Assembly: GCA_018398805.1 (NCBI GenBank)
Contig: JAGFBZ010002395.1
Span: 2,231,001-2,295,000 of the forward strand
Source: Hirundichthys speculiger
Lineage: Eukaryota; Chordata; Actinopteri; Beloniformes; Exocoetidae
Direction of reading: 5' to 3'
Length of the DNA: 64,000 nt
In this document: piece after piece, positions 1 to 11,900 of the stretch
How the letters are laid out: the number at the start of each line of letters is the position of its first letter
How positions within the stretch are numbered: the first letter of the stretch is position 1
The notes under the pieces: generated by a model
Seen by the model: the letters and a program-made list of their open reading frames with translations, nothing else
What the model was told of the DNA's origin: nothing
Databases searched by the model: none
Program-made: the position numbers and the translations under genes

Positions 1-1834
1 AGTGATTTGCCTGACCCTGGCCAGTGGGCAGATGATTTCAGGGGGCGAAGCCTGAACAAAGGTCAGTTTGGAATCATCATAATTCCTTACATTTTAAGAA
101 CAGGCCGCGCAAACCACACGCTGTACTATCTAATTTATTTTATAAAGTTGCTCAGCAAAACGTATTTATATAAGGGAATCATTTTGCATTTATTCAGAGT
201 AATGTTCAACGTTCCTTGCTCTTATGCAATTTTTTTCTGAGGATGACATGAGTGTACCTTCCTGTCAGGACAATCTCCTGCTGCAGCTGCAGACTTGAGC
301 CCCGCAGCCCAGGCACACAAATCCAGGAGTAAAAAGAGAGCGCCCAAAGACGGGCAAAACAGGAGAGAGCCCCACGGCGAAGCAGGTACAGTACCCTGCG
401 TGCTTTACACCTCATTTCTGGTACAGTTAACTGGAATATTATTAACCCTAGAACCAACCAAGTACATGAAAATATTTTTTTTTAAAAAACACATTCTTGC
501 AAAGAAAACAAGTGACTGTACTTGTAGGTATTTATGGATTTTTATCTGAATATTTGCATCATAAAACAAATTGAAATGACATGGAAAAAAATAATGGTAC
601 CCTTCAATGTATAATTTTACTGCAGAACCAGTATTGCAATATTTGCTTGATAAAAAAGGAAGCTCTCGGTGGGACGTCTGCATCTGCCATCAGGTGCTTT
701 GGCCCACTCTTCCAGAGCAAACTGATTTGTTTCAGTTTTGTCACTTTCTGAATGGTCTAAATTAGCAATATGCTAAGATAAGCATCCCAGCAGGTGCCTT
801 TAGCTTAAAAGACAACAAAATCAGTTCATATTTTTGTTATAATTTTAGTCACAATATGATGTTAAAAATCATCAGTAGCTGCTTAAAAGAAATGTGAGAC
901 ATTTTTTGGAAATCTGTTGTCTCACTGTAACTTTTTCATTATTGTGTTTCATTCTTTGTTTGGCAGAACGAGTAGCATCTTTCAGTATCCACTAGTTGCC
1001 TAGTAACTGGTCGTGTGCAAGAAACAGTTTGGCTCTTATATTTTATAGGATGGTCAATGGTTTTTATGCTGTGGCTTTTGTACGGATCAAACACGTGTGA
1101 CATTGAAATAGACTCTCAGTCATTCTGGTCACTGTTATCTTAGGTGTTTATAGAAAGTATTTTTAAAGAGAAGGCAATTTGACTTATTTTTTGATTTTTG
1201 TTGAAAAATCTAGCTGCGTTACTTGATGGGAAAGCCACATAAACTGTTCCCCACCATGTATAATCTTTATATTTAATGCACAGACCCAAAAGTGATGTCT
1301 TCCCATCTCACTCTCAGCAAGAAAGTGAACATGCATATTTTCCCAAATGTCAAATTGTTCTAAACAAGATGAATTTCTCTTTGCGCTTTTTATTAATCAT
1401 TGATGATCAATTACACACAGAACTCCCCCCTCCACCGCCCCTTCCCTCCACAGATGACTCCCTGCAGCTCTTGGTGAATGTTTTGAGCCGCAGCCGAACA
1501 GACAGCGAAAGACAAGAGGAGAGCAACTTGCCCGCTCTTCCGAAGAGAGGAGAAGATTTCTCCCTCCAAAGGGGAGGAGCAACAAAGTGGTTATCAGAAG
1601 GTACAAAGCACTATTCCTACTTCTGCACTGCATCTGTATTCAGGAAGAGAATAAACGCAACACACTGCATGTCTCAGCAGATGGGCCTCAAATAGATGTG
1701 TATGAATATTACTCTTGAGGGGATCTGCTTTTTGATCAGCAGATGAGAATGTAGTCCCGCATGGGCAGCCAGGCATCCTGCCCAAGGTCCAGATGTCAAG
1801 CTATGGCTCCCTGGGTGGAAAAGTCTTTCCCTGA
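1..1834 (+). CDS. 3' end of an unidentified spliced gene (four terminal exons)
   Basis: Partial gene entering from the left edge. Exons inferred from splice sites and frame: 1-61 (donor GTCAGT), 269-385 (acceptor CTGTCAG; later in-frame CAGs at 286 and 292 are alternatives), 1454-1600 and 1740-1834, stop TGA at 1832-1834. All three introns are phase 1 and the frame stays open across every join, which is good evidence for a real gene. The peptide is basic and Ser/Ala-rich in exon 2 (KSRSKKRAPKDG). Exon 3 begins DDSLQLLVNVLSRSRTDSER and continues to SNLPALP. This resembles, without gaps, a degenerate GoLoco motif of GPSM/PCP2 proteins (DSL...R.D..R, then SNLPxL), but the usual Q before the final R is E. 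GoLoco motifs bind G-alpha-i. That function is only a possibility here. The last exon starts at a CAGCAG (NAGNAG) acceptor. I do not recognise the gene; confidence in the exons is higher than in any family name. Confidence 0.5.
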
Positions 1835-2159
1835 CCGTCCACTGCTGACCGGAGGAGAGGTATGTCTAGACAGACCGTTGGGAGAAAAGCCCATCACTGT
1901 GCGTAAGCGGTCATAGTCAGTTTAACAATAGACTCAGGGCTGTTTGAGGGGACAAATGGAAGACGTTTACTGCTGGATTTTGCCAAAGTCCAAACAGTAG
2001 TTACATAGACACGTCAGAAAGACTCCAGCTTCTCTAAACTGTTTGCAAAGGTGAAATTTACAAGTGTTTTGGCATTTGTGAAAATGTAAATAGTTCAGAA
2101 CGTCTTGTAGGTAAGGAATTCTGAAAGTGAACTTCCAGGTATACTTTTAGTTTACTGGT

Positions 2160-2165
2160 AATAAA
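2160..2165 (+). terminator. Candidate poly(A) signal AATAAA of the first gene
   Basis: AATAAA lies about 325 bases after the TGA at 1832-1834, on the same strand. It is a reasonable 3' end for the unidentified gene; no transcript evidence is available. Confidence 0.4.
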
Positions 2166-2749
2166 CTTCTAGTCCACTGTTTAGTGGATGAAATTACATT
2201 TTCAAGTCTACTGCAAATAACCATGTAAGTATGAGATTATTTCAGTAATAATATAATTCCACTCCACTTTTAATGGTGCGTAAGAAAATGTCGAAGAAAG
2301 GTGACAAAATAGATCATTCAGGTATTTTAGTTGATTCCACGGATTAAAACAGTTCCAATAGGATTTAATCTCACACTGTTATCGTGGCGATGCAGTGCAC
2401 AGAACAGTCCACTAAAAACAGGATAGGATATTAAACATCTTGCAGTATAGCTCAAAGAAACTAGTGTGTGAAAATGTATTTGATAGGCTACTATCAACAA
2501 GATAAGCACAACTACAAGCCATGTTTACTTATAGATAAGGCACAAATATTGTTATACCTTTACATACTTGTGTATCTCGATCAAAAGTTTAAATACAGGT
2601 GAAGCTCATCTCCCCTCCTTGCTAAACCTTTACTTGGCCATGTTGTATCCATCTTTGTCCCACATCTGAATGTGGCCTCTTTCTCTGACCTAAGCTGTCT
2701 GAGTTTAGCAGTGAACCTGGGTTTGCTGTTATTATAACCCACCCCCCAA

Positions 2750-2797
2750 ACACACACACACACACACACATGCAGACACACACGCAGACACACACAG
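2750..2797. repeat. (CA)n microsatellite, partly interrupted
   Basis: A run of CA dinucleotides followed by interrupted GCAGACACACA units. Length variation is expected at such loci. Confidence 0.85.
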
Positions 2798-5708
2798 CCT
2801 TGCTGGTCCACTTCTTTGATGTCCTCGCAGCAGGTTTGCAGAGTTTTAGTTTCTGCCTGTATGCAGGAATCAAATGCACCATGATGTGGTGGGAAAAGCC
2901 CAGCAAAGCGCTGGGACAGCATGATAAACACAGCTGATGGTATAGCAGTGGTCCAGTATATTCCCTTCTCCAGTCACACATTTAATAAACTGTTTGGGGA
3001 GTTTGGAGCAGAGATTTCCTTTCTCAAAAACTAAGGCACTCGGATTTGACCGTTCCACACACAGTATCTTGTTAGCCAACATGCCAGAATCTCGCCTATT
3101 TGTTGCGAAGTGAGGCATGTTGGAAAGGAATATCCCGGGGAGGGCGATGCATAATCCGCGCCGGCGGAGACGGGCGAGCACACCTTTACCTCTTTTGGGG
3201 AGCCTCACATTGTTATGAGCCCCCTTTATCAGAATGCCCAATAAATGAAGGATGGAAATACGTCCACAGGGGCAGTAGCTCTGATGTTCATGAGCTCTTC
3301 CCTGGAATGGGAGCCACCAGAACCGAGAAATGTGCTCTCTGGCACGCTCGCACTAACAGGGCAGAATGAAATATTTTACCTTGGCCCCACTTTAGCTAAA
3401 ATTATTTCTGTTGCCATGCCAGAAAAATGTTCCTACATCTCTCTCTCTCTCTCTTTTTTTAACATGTGCCACATCCAGGTTGAGTACGCACCTTTATACT
3501 CCCTTATGTAGTGGTCCCTGGGTGGGAATCTATACTAATTAATGAGCACCTGGACTACACTGCCAGTCTGCAAAGGATTCACATTCATACAGATACACAC
3601 AGCTCTTATGAGCAAATCTGAGTGTGCACTGTTTGGGAATCACGAGTAGGTTTTTAGTCAGGAGGGTGAGATGTGCAAATCTGGTGACAGATTTACAGAG
3701 ATTTCATGTGTGAGTGTCAACCATATGTCTCAATGTGAAGTGTGCAGGTGCCATAGCATACGAGCCCTCCCCAGTTCTTACCTTGTATAGGAAGAGCAAG
3801 CAAGATGCATTGTGGCCCAATATTTAGAGATATTGAAGTATGAAAATACACTGAAACATCCTTGAACTATGTTCCTGTTAAAGATTGTTAGATGGAATGC
3901 AGTTTGTGTAATAGAGCAGCTAACGCTCCAAAAGGCCCTTTCAAAGCCAGTCTCAGTAGCACTTTCAACAAGAAAACACATCTGTAAATGTCATACCAAT
4001 CTCTAAAGGCATATTTATAAACTGCCTCTAAGTTGTTGTAAATTACCTCTGAATTGCCCGAGTCTGTGTTTGAGTTATTCCATCACAGGTACTTAAAATG
4101 AGCATTTGTTTCTCTTGTTTTCAGATCTATGCAACATTAATGTGCATATGTTCTTAACAAAACCTTCCAAGCAATGTTTTAGAAATCATCGATTTAAAAT
4201 ATCTGCACATTGGCATAAAACTGTGTCACAAGACCATCATCCATTTTTACCTTTGAAGCAATGCTACATAATGCCTCCCAGGGAGCACTGTGACTGTACA
4301 GACACTGCCACTCACGGTGCAAAACAGTGTCCACCTACAATTAAATTGTTAGCATGATGAAAAACTGTACACGGTATGTGAGTTAATACAATATCAACAA
4401 CAAGAACAGATGACATATTATGAAGAATTAAATTGAACCATGTCAGCAGCATGCTGGGAAACTAGTCTTTTAAAGTAGTAAAACTGGTCCTTTAAAAAGT
4501 AAATTGCATGATGCAGGATGTATTTTTTGTGCAATGTGCATTCACTTTTTTCACACTTTCATGTAATCTTAAATGTATCAAGAGATTAAAGAACAGAAGC
4601 ATTGTAAGGTTTCTATCCAAATTCAGTGTAAACTCTCAGAAATTAGCTGAAGAAATTTTAAATAAGTGTATGTTTTCAGCCACCGCTCATTCAACATTTG
4701 TAGGACAAAGAGGTGCAATGACATGACACATTTAAAGGAGGTGAAATTAAACCTCAGTGAATGAAAATAAAAAACATGGAAACATTGTGGAAATGTGGCA
4801 TTCATGTTTGTTTCATGAGTTAATGTCACAGTTTCAGTTTTTCGCTCCACTCAGATCTAGTTCCATAATGAAGGAGAATCATTTATGTGTCCAATTAAAC
4901 AAAAAAAAAAGAAGAAGAACAAATTAAATATTGAAATGAGCTAAATATTATATATCAGTATTGGCCTCAAAAACTCGATTGTGAGTTTTTTTTCTTTTTT
5001 TTTTTCTGCATTGTTGAAGTACTTGTATGTTTCTGGTCCTCTGTAGTAATCTGTATTTAAACTTCACTGTCAGAAGGGTAGTTTGCACTCATTACGCTCT
5101 GTGCTGTGTTTTTTCTTCCCAGAACCTTGCGAGTACTGCAGCTGATTACATGCTGCGATGTTCTCTTTTTTTTCCTCCCTGGTTTCCTGTATTTATGAAC
5201 CATCAATCTGTTGCCATGGCATCTGATGAAAAGCTGGAGACAAAAGGGAAAGTGTCAAGGCTTGCCATCTGCCTTTTCACAAGCATTCTTTGCTGCTTTT
5301 ACTTTATTTCAATGATTTTTCTTTTCATACTTTTGTCATTTCCATCACTTTTCCTGTGTGTATATAGACATCTTCGATGCAATTCAAAGGTTGTGATCAG
5401 ACATGTTGCTTACAATAAAAGGTTAAAAATATAGTATTTTTAAGCAAAGGGAAGTAAAATGTAAGTACTACGTTGTTGTACAGCAGATTATTGAATGTAT
5501 CTTCTGTTTACCCTGACCATGAAGCCACGATGCTGCATTTCTGACAAAAGACGGGAAAAAACATGAGGCAGAAAATATTAAATAGCCCATGGTGTTGGTG
5601 TGTATGTGAGTGTGTGTGTCAGTGCTTTTATTTCTTATTTCTGTGTGACTGCCAACTGATGTACTTCTGTAGATCACCAGTGTGTTCATTTTTAAACTGA
5701 CAGGAAAA

Positions 5709-5742
5709 AAATAAAAAATAAATAAATAAATAAATAAATAAA
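5709..5742. repeat. (AAAT)n microsatellite
   Basis: About six to seven tandem AAAT units (ATAAATAAATAAATAAATAA) with A-rich flanks. The phase is ATAAA, so it also supplies spurious AATAAA hexamers. Confidence 0.85.
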
Positions 5743-7384
5743 GCACTTGTTTAAAAAAAGAAATGTTTTTGTCCATGTGTGAATTGTACTGAATCTGACA
5801 GAACAGACAGAATAGCAGTTGTGCTGTTAGCAGCATGACTCCACGGATACTAACAGAAGTTTGTCATTTCCACTCATCTCGTCCTCTGCTTTGGCTCACA
5901 TTACAATGCATTCATGTTTCAAGTTTCAAAAATGGTCAACATAAATAAATAATTCGCTCTAAAAAGAACTGGTCATTTTTACAGATGATAGAGTGAATTC
6001 TCTAAATTTATATTTTGGGCAGAAATTTGGAAGTTGTGCTCTTGATCTGAATGTTTTTTATTATGATTATTTTCCATCTTTGTCACAGTTTTGGAGGCAG
6101 AACTATAAGGTCTGGGATCACATTGTCACACTCCATTGCGAATCTTGGGAAAATCCATCATATTTGCAGTGAACACGTTTGGCTTCATACGTCGGTGCTT
6201 GAGGGCAGCTGCATGTTGTTCCATCTCTTTATCTTTTTTGTAGTATTGGTATTTTGTTGGATAAATTAAATTATAGTATAATTATGGTTCGATACTGTTG
6301 TGTGGCTACTTGCAGAAGTGCTTCACATAGTCGTAAATCAATAATAAATATCAATAAATGAGAGTTAATGGGACAACAATTCACCACTTTTATTGCCTGG
6401 TGCATGTACATATAAACAGGTACAGCAGTGCACGGTACTTCCACTGTGCCCGTCTACCTTACATACGTCAAATCTTCATACATGATATTTGTGGGTTAGT
6501 GAAATTACCGCACTACTGTTCACTTTTGCTCTTAATTTACAGTTTCCTGTTTACCAGGCTTGAAGCCCTTCTACATAACAATGTTGTGATTAAAAGAACT
6601 GAAATATAGCTGCTTGTACTTCTGATTTCTGCTACAATTTTTTTCCTCGTGTGCACATTAGTTTTACGTAGTCAAGCTGTGCAAGACTTTGAAAACAGAT
6701 GCTGAATACATAAGCAAATGAAGACATGCTTGCCGGCTAACTCCTGCAGCCACCCATTTGTAAAATACATATGTGACTAAAGATTTGTATTTCCTGAACT
6801 GCTCAGCTATGCAATCACACTGTGAACAAGATAAGAAAACACGGTGACATCAGAGGAGGTAGTAACTAGGATCTCATGTGGATTTAATCCATTCAAATGC
6901 TCCATCTTTTATTTGTTATCTGCCCATTATTGTTTTCTGTGTTTCTTCTTTTCTTACCTGTTTTTTTTTCTTTGTTTATCGTCCACTTCTGTAGCTACCA
7001 AAATGGACGCCACGCCCCCACAATGCAACAGGCATTCCCAAGCCCAGTTGTTTCGAAAGTGTTGTGAGAAGTTCTCAAATTGTTTGTAATGACTAGAATT
7101 AAATACAGACTAGTGATAGGTTAAAGGAGTAATCTGAATAAACAAGTGCTGCATGTTAAAATACATTATTAATGTCGACTCACTCTTATATACTAATCAT
7201 GAACAGTTGATTCTGATTTTGTTGGAGGAAGGAAGAAAAAGATCCAAGAGGATTAGCAAAAGGGTTAACTATGAGGGCACGGATGTTAGGAGCTTCAACG
7301 AAAACTGTGGTTACTATGACTACATGAATAATTCAATACAATGTTGGTTTATTTATTCAGTTTATTTGCATGTAAATTAGTTTG

Positions 7385-8900
7385 GGTTTTTTAGTATAGC
7401 ACATATTATACAACTCAATGTGACAAAGTGCTTTAAAAACTAAAAATAATTTGGAAAAACATTAAGGCAATAGCAATACAATACACAACTTTCCAACTTC
7501 CCTGGTCTGCACGGTCCTATCTGAGCTCAGCCCAACTGTAGATAAAAACAAAACAAACTAAGAATGAATTAAAGCCAGACCAAAAAGGAAGAGTCTTGAG
7601 ATTCCTCTTAAAAACGTAGTTGCTTAAAAAAAAAAAAAAAAAAAAAAGTTATCTCAAGCAGCCAGATCTCACAAGGAATGAGTAATAAGAACATTGATCC
7701 ATGTGTCCAAAACAAATCTGACAATCTGTGTGACTCAAGCTGTTGTTTTGTGTAGAGCTGTGCCCGCGTTAGAGGATGCTGTGGTACAACCTATGAATAT
7801 TTACATGAACATCTAAATATTAATTCATGAATGGTTAGGTGGCCACTTCAATCCGTTTTCAGTCAAGTGCAGTCACAATTCAGAAAAATTGTTCCAAAAT
7901 GTTACACGATGATGGATTTAAAGTGTTGTATTGTATCGTCCTTCGAGTTCAGTCCTCCCTCCTGAGCATGAACAGGAGGTAAACAACAACTGAGAGGAAA
8001 ATCTCCCTTTTAACAATGAAAGACCTCCCCTAGGACAAAGATCAGGAAGGGCAGAACATCTGACATGACCAGTTGGTGGGTGGGAAGACAAGAGGTGGGG
8101 ACGAACAAAAGCAAAAATCAAGGCCAGAGTTGCCTGCTTTGAAGAACACAATAAAGATAATGACAGCAGTGTGACATACCAAGGTACATGAGGGGTAAGA
8201 AGAGCAGAGTGAGAAGAGGATTTTTGTGCATCATGGAAAGTATCCCACCTCTCTAGGCCTGTAGCTTCATTGCTAAAAGGAAGGTTTCAGCCTGAATCTT
8301 TCAGGTAGACGGGGTGACTTGCCTCCTAAACCCCAAATGGGAGCTGATTTCACAAAAGAGGATCCAGATGGCTGAGAGTAGCTGCCTCCCATTCTGCATT
8401 TGTAAACTCCAGGAAGTAACAAGTAAGCGTGCAGTCTGAGAGCAAAATGTTCTGTTGGGATAACGTGGAACTATGGAGGCTTTAAGATAAGCTCAAGCTT
8501 TTACCTACAAGTATGTAAAATTCTATCCTGGCTTTACCAATAAACCAATGGACAAAGAAACTTGGGGGAAATATGGTGAATCCTGTTTGCATAACTGCAT
8601 AATAAGATATGTTTTTCTCAGGTGTTTAGGTCCAAGTATCTTCTTTAGAAGATCAAAATTAAAGGCATGAACATGTACAAAATATACGTTAGGTTACCAA
8701 ATGATATTACCTAATGGATATCATATGTAAAGTGAAAAGTATGGCGCCAAGGTCAGAATCCCGTGGAAGATCATGACTATAACTGAAATCTATCAGATAA
8801 ATATGACTTAAAACAAGAAAAGATAGTTCCTTTACAATAACAAAGTCTAGCCTTTTATATTTGAAGCCCTTCCTTTATTAAAGACCAGGAACTGTTGGAT
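7385..8900 (-). mobile_element. Decayed antisense L2-like LINE fragments
   Basis: The plus strand carries blocks I recognise from a very common teleost antisense LINE repeat. They occur in order: a TATAGCACAT-type end at 7396, a CTCCCTTTTAACA block near 8006, a CCGGTTGG-like block near 8070, then TGGGAGCTGATTTCAC, CTGCCTCCCATTCT and GTAAGCGTGCAGTCTGAGAG at 8340-8440, and AATCCCGTGGAAGATCATGAC near 8757. No intact reverse transcriptase frame remains. A poly-A run of about 24 at 7625-7648 interrupts it. Family name is from memory of fish repeats; the exact clade is not proven. Confidence 0.6.
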
Positions 8901-8999
8901 GAAAGTCAGAGGAATGGTTGGAGAGGGTTGAATGGAAGGTGTAATTTAAGTCTGTGACAACAGCTGTTCATAAAAGTGTGTTTTATGTTCATTTTAGAG

Positions 9000-11900
9000 G
9001 CGCAGAGTCGCAGAGCAAATGACCACGGTAAAGTTAGCCTGCTTGTTACCTTCATGTGGTACAAGGACACATAACATGAACATATTTAATTAAACATATT
9101 TATATAAATGACTATGAAACCGTTTGATACTATTCTTCTCAGTCTAAAAAGGAAATTCATTCTAAGTGGGTCAGATCTAGCCGTTCTGCTCTGACTCTGG
9201 CGCTTACATGAGACACTTCTATTCTTTTTGTGCAATTATTCTGACAATTAGTGTCCATGAAAACCCACGAACATTAATAGATCATTGATGAAAAACATCA
9301 TAAATGTTGCGGAAATTGTGGTCAACAGTGTGGTTTTAATAACAGCGTTTGTTATGCATCAGTGGTACCTGAAGGGAGAAAGTAAGGCAGTTCCTCCTCA
9401 GGTGACCGGGAATATTAATGCAGGGTGTGAACAGCAAGAACAGAACAGAATGTGGGTTTGCAGTGCGTAAACCTCATTAAAAAGACAATTGCACATTTGA
9501 GACTCATTGATGCAGAACTAGAGCCTACTGTCTATAGGAAAATGGGAAAGAGGAATATAGTGAGGTGAGTTACCAATTTAACACATTTATGGGAAAATAC
9601 TGTTGAGGACATGTTACTGGCATGATTGGTCAGAAGTCTTGACCAATCATTGTTGAAGTTTATAGACTTCTTCATTTACAACAGAGTACTAATACATCTT
9701 GTTGTCTCTATGTTGTCTCTGTCAACCAGTTGTATCTCAGAAAATCATTAACTCAAGAGTTTGTAAAACCAAATATCAGAAATGTGTCTGAGGGTTTACA
9801 TGGGTAACAAGAAGTCTGCAACATATCCCCATAAGTTTCAGCTGCTCTCTGTGTTCCTGTATAGATTTATAAGATTGAGATATAAAGTCTTAGCAGCATG
9901 CTAACATGCTAAATTAATGTTGTGAGATTAGCAAAAATTACTTCCTGAAGAGTCAGCTAGGAGTCAAAATATTTGTATTGTAAATGACAGAAAACCTCTT
10001 TTGTGTGAGCACAGGACACAAAAAGATCTCTTCCTCTGTGGCGTGAGAAAATATCAGAAAGAGAAAAGGACTGAAGTGTGAACTAACATGTTTCCTTCAA
10101 TGCTAAATGACCCTAAGGTCTGAATAAACCCTGACTTTGTTGTCAGTTCCCAGCAGACTGCCTTGTCTGATGCGAGGTTCTGTGATTTGATGCTTTCCTC
10201 AGATTGCAGTATTGTGAGAATGTTTGAATGTGGCTTAATGAGAGGGGAAAGGCTTTATCTCACTGTGCGACTGCTAAAACGTGACAGCAGTGGGACATGA
10301 AAGGCTTTATCTCAATTCTGCGCCATCATCTGCTGTATTTAGCTGTACGCTACATTTTCATTTGATCCGGCCTTCACTGCCATCAGCGAACACCCACCAG
10401 GGTCCCCCACCAGACTCCATGGATAATGGTAGTCCAATTCAATTTGATTAGGTTATGCAGTTTGGAGGGGGTTCTACAATTTTATGCTTTTCGGCCTGTC
10501 GCGTGGTTCAGTCATCCTTCCCACACACTGCCAGTCAACCTTGACCAGGCACAACGAGTCACTGAGGCCTTTTCAAATATCTACAAATTTTCACCACAGG
10601 GTGAATAGTTCCTATCAGACAAATACAAACAGCATCTTGGACCGCATAAATTGTCTGCAAAGATCACCCTTGTACATGTCTTAAAATTAGATTTAAGTAA
10701 ATCCACAAAGGAAATACTATTCAGAAATTAATCTGAAAACTGCTTACATAGAATCACCCTGAAAAACATCAAATCAAACACATTTTTGAGTGTAGAGGCT
10801 TTAAAATCCACATTACTTGATGAATAAATTATCTAGGATATCATTGCCAATTGGTTGCAAAAACAAATCCGCTTCAGTGTGTTGTTCTGTATCCATCTCT
10901 TATGGCATATCAATAAACTCACGCAGGAGTAGGCAGGTTTAAATAAGGTATGAAGTCATTATGGAGTGTTCACTTACCTTTCAAAATATGACAAGAAAGG
11001 GTGCAAAAGGATCAAATGGCAATATAAAAGCACTGTTAACTTAAAATTGAGCAGAATGAAAAGCAGCAGCAATAAGAAAAGATTTTCAGACAGCTGAGAA
11101 TTTATTAAGCCTTCTGGATCAATGCATGATCTATCAGGATCTATTGGTGTATGATTGATGAGAGAATTTCATTTTTGAATGGAATGAACACACAAACACA
11201 ATGCTACTGTTTTGAATAAATATAGGCATTCATTACATTTAAGGCAATAATTAACTAAGAGATAAAATCAAAGTTCTGGTTCAGTACTGGTTCAAGAATA
11301 AATGAAAGGCACCACCTAGTGGTGATAAAGGGAACATGCAGGACTGTGATGCCCAGTGATTGCATGACCTGTTTTTATAGTCAGTAAATGTGGAGTGGAA
11401 TTATTGTGAAATATTTAGGGGACTGTTAAGTTCTTAGTAGAAAGGTTTAAAACCATTTATGTTCCGTTTAAGGACCCGAGTGAGAAGTCATGTGAAAACT
11501 AGAACACTATTTTACTAGAAGAAATGACCTTTTAAAACATTTCTCATGTAAAATCTTAAAGAACCTGACATTTATTGTCCTTATATATTCCAAGTCAGTT
11601 GTTTCTGGTTTTAAATGTAGCTGAGTATCGAAAGTAAAAGTATAACAAAAGTTATGTCGTAGAGCATTAACATTAACCAGCAGATCTTAACCTGACCAGC
11701 AAGCCCGAAGAAGATAACCAGCTACTGCTAGATAATGCTGATGTTACGACTTCACTAAATTGATAATAATTTGACCTACACTCACATGTTCATAAAGTTT
11801 GGATGGGAGAGACTTTGAATGCCAATATTTCAACTTTGAGTTTTGTCTGTTTATTTGAGACACTTCAGTAGGTGATATTTCTCTTAAATATGACTAAAGG

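Larger units (their letters stand above)
2166..7380. other. Gene-poor intergenic stretch with simple repeats
   Basis: No ORF here shows splice-compatible, family-like coding sequence. It holds a (CA)n tract near 2750, a CT run near 3440, an (AAAT)n tract near 5715 and poly-T runs. A GC-richer, CpG-bearing island at about 3090-3240 stands out from the AT-rich surroundings and might be regulatory. The ORFs of 60-135 codons have low-complexity Phe/Leu/Cys translations typical of AT-rich non-coding DNA. Confidence 0.5.

Noticed and set aside
2581..3241. Overlapping minus-strand ORFs of 116-123 codons
   Set aside because: They are opened by the (CA)n repeat (runs of Cys-Val) and show no recognisable domain.
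5027..5434. 135-codon plus-strand ORF with hydrophobic runs
   Set aside because: Low-complexity Cys/Phe/Leu translation of AT-rich DNA, no family resemblance and no splice context.
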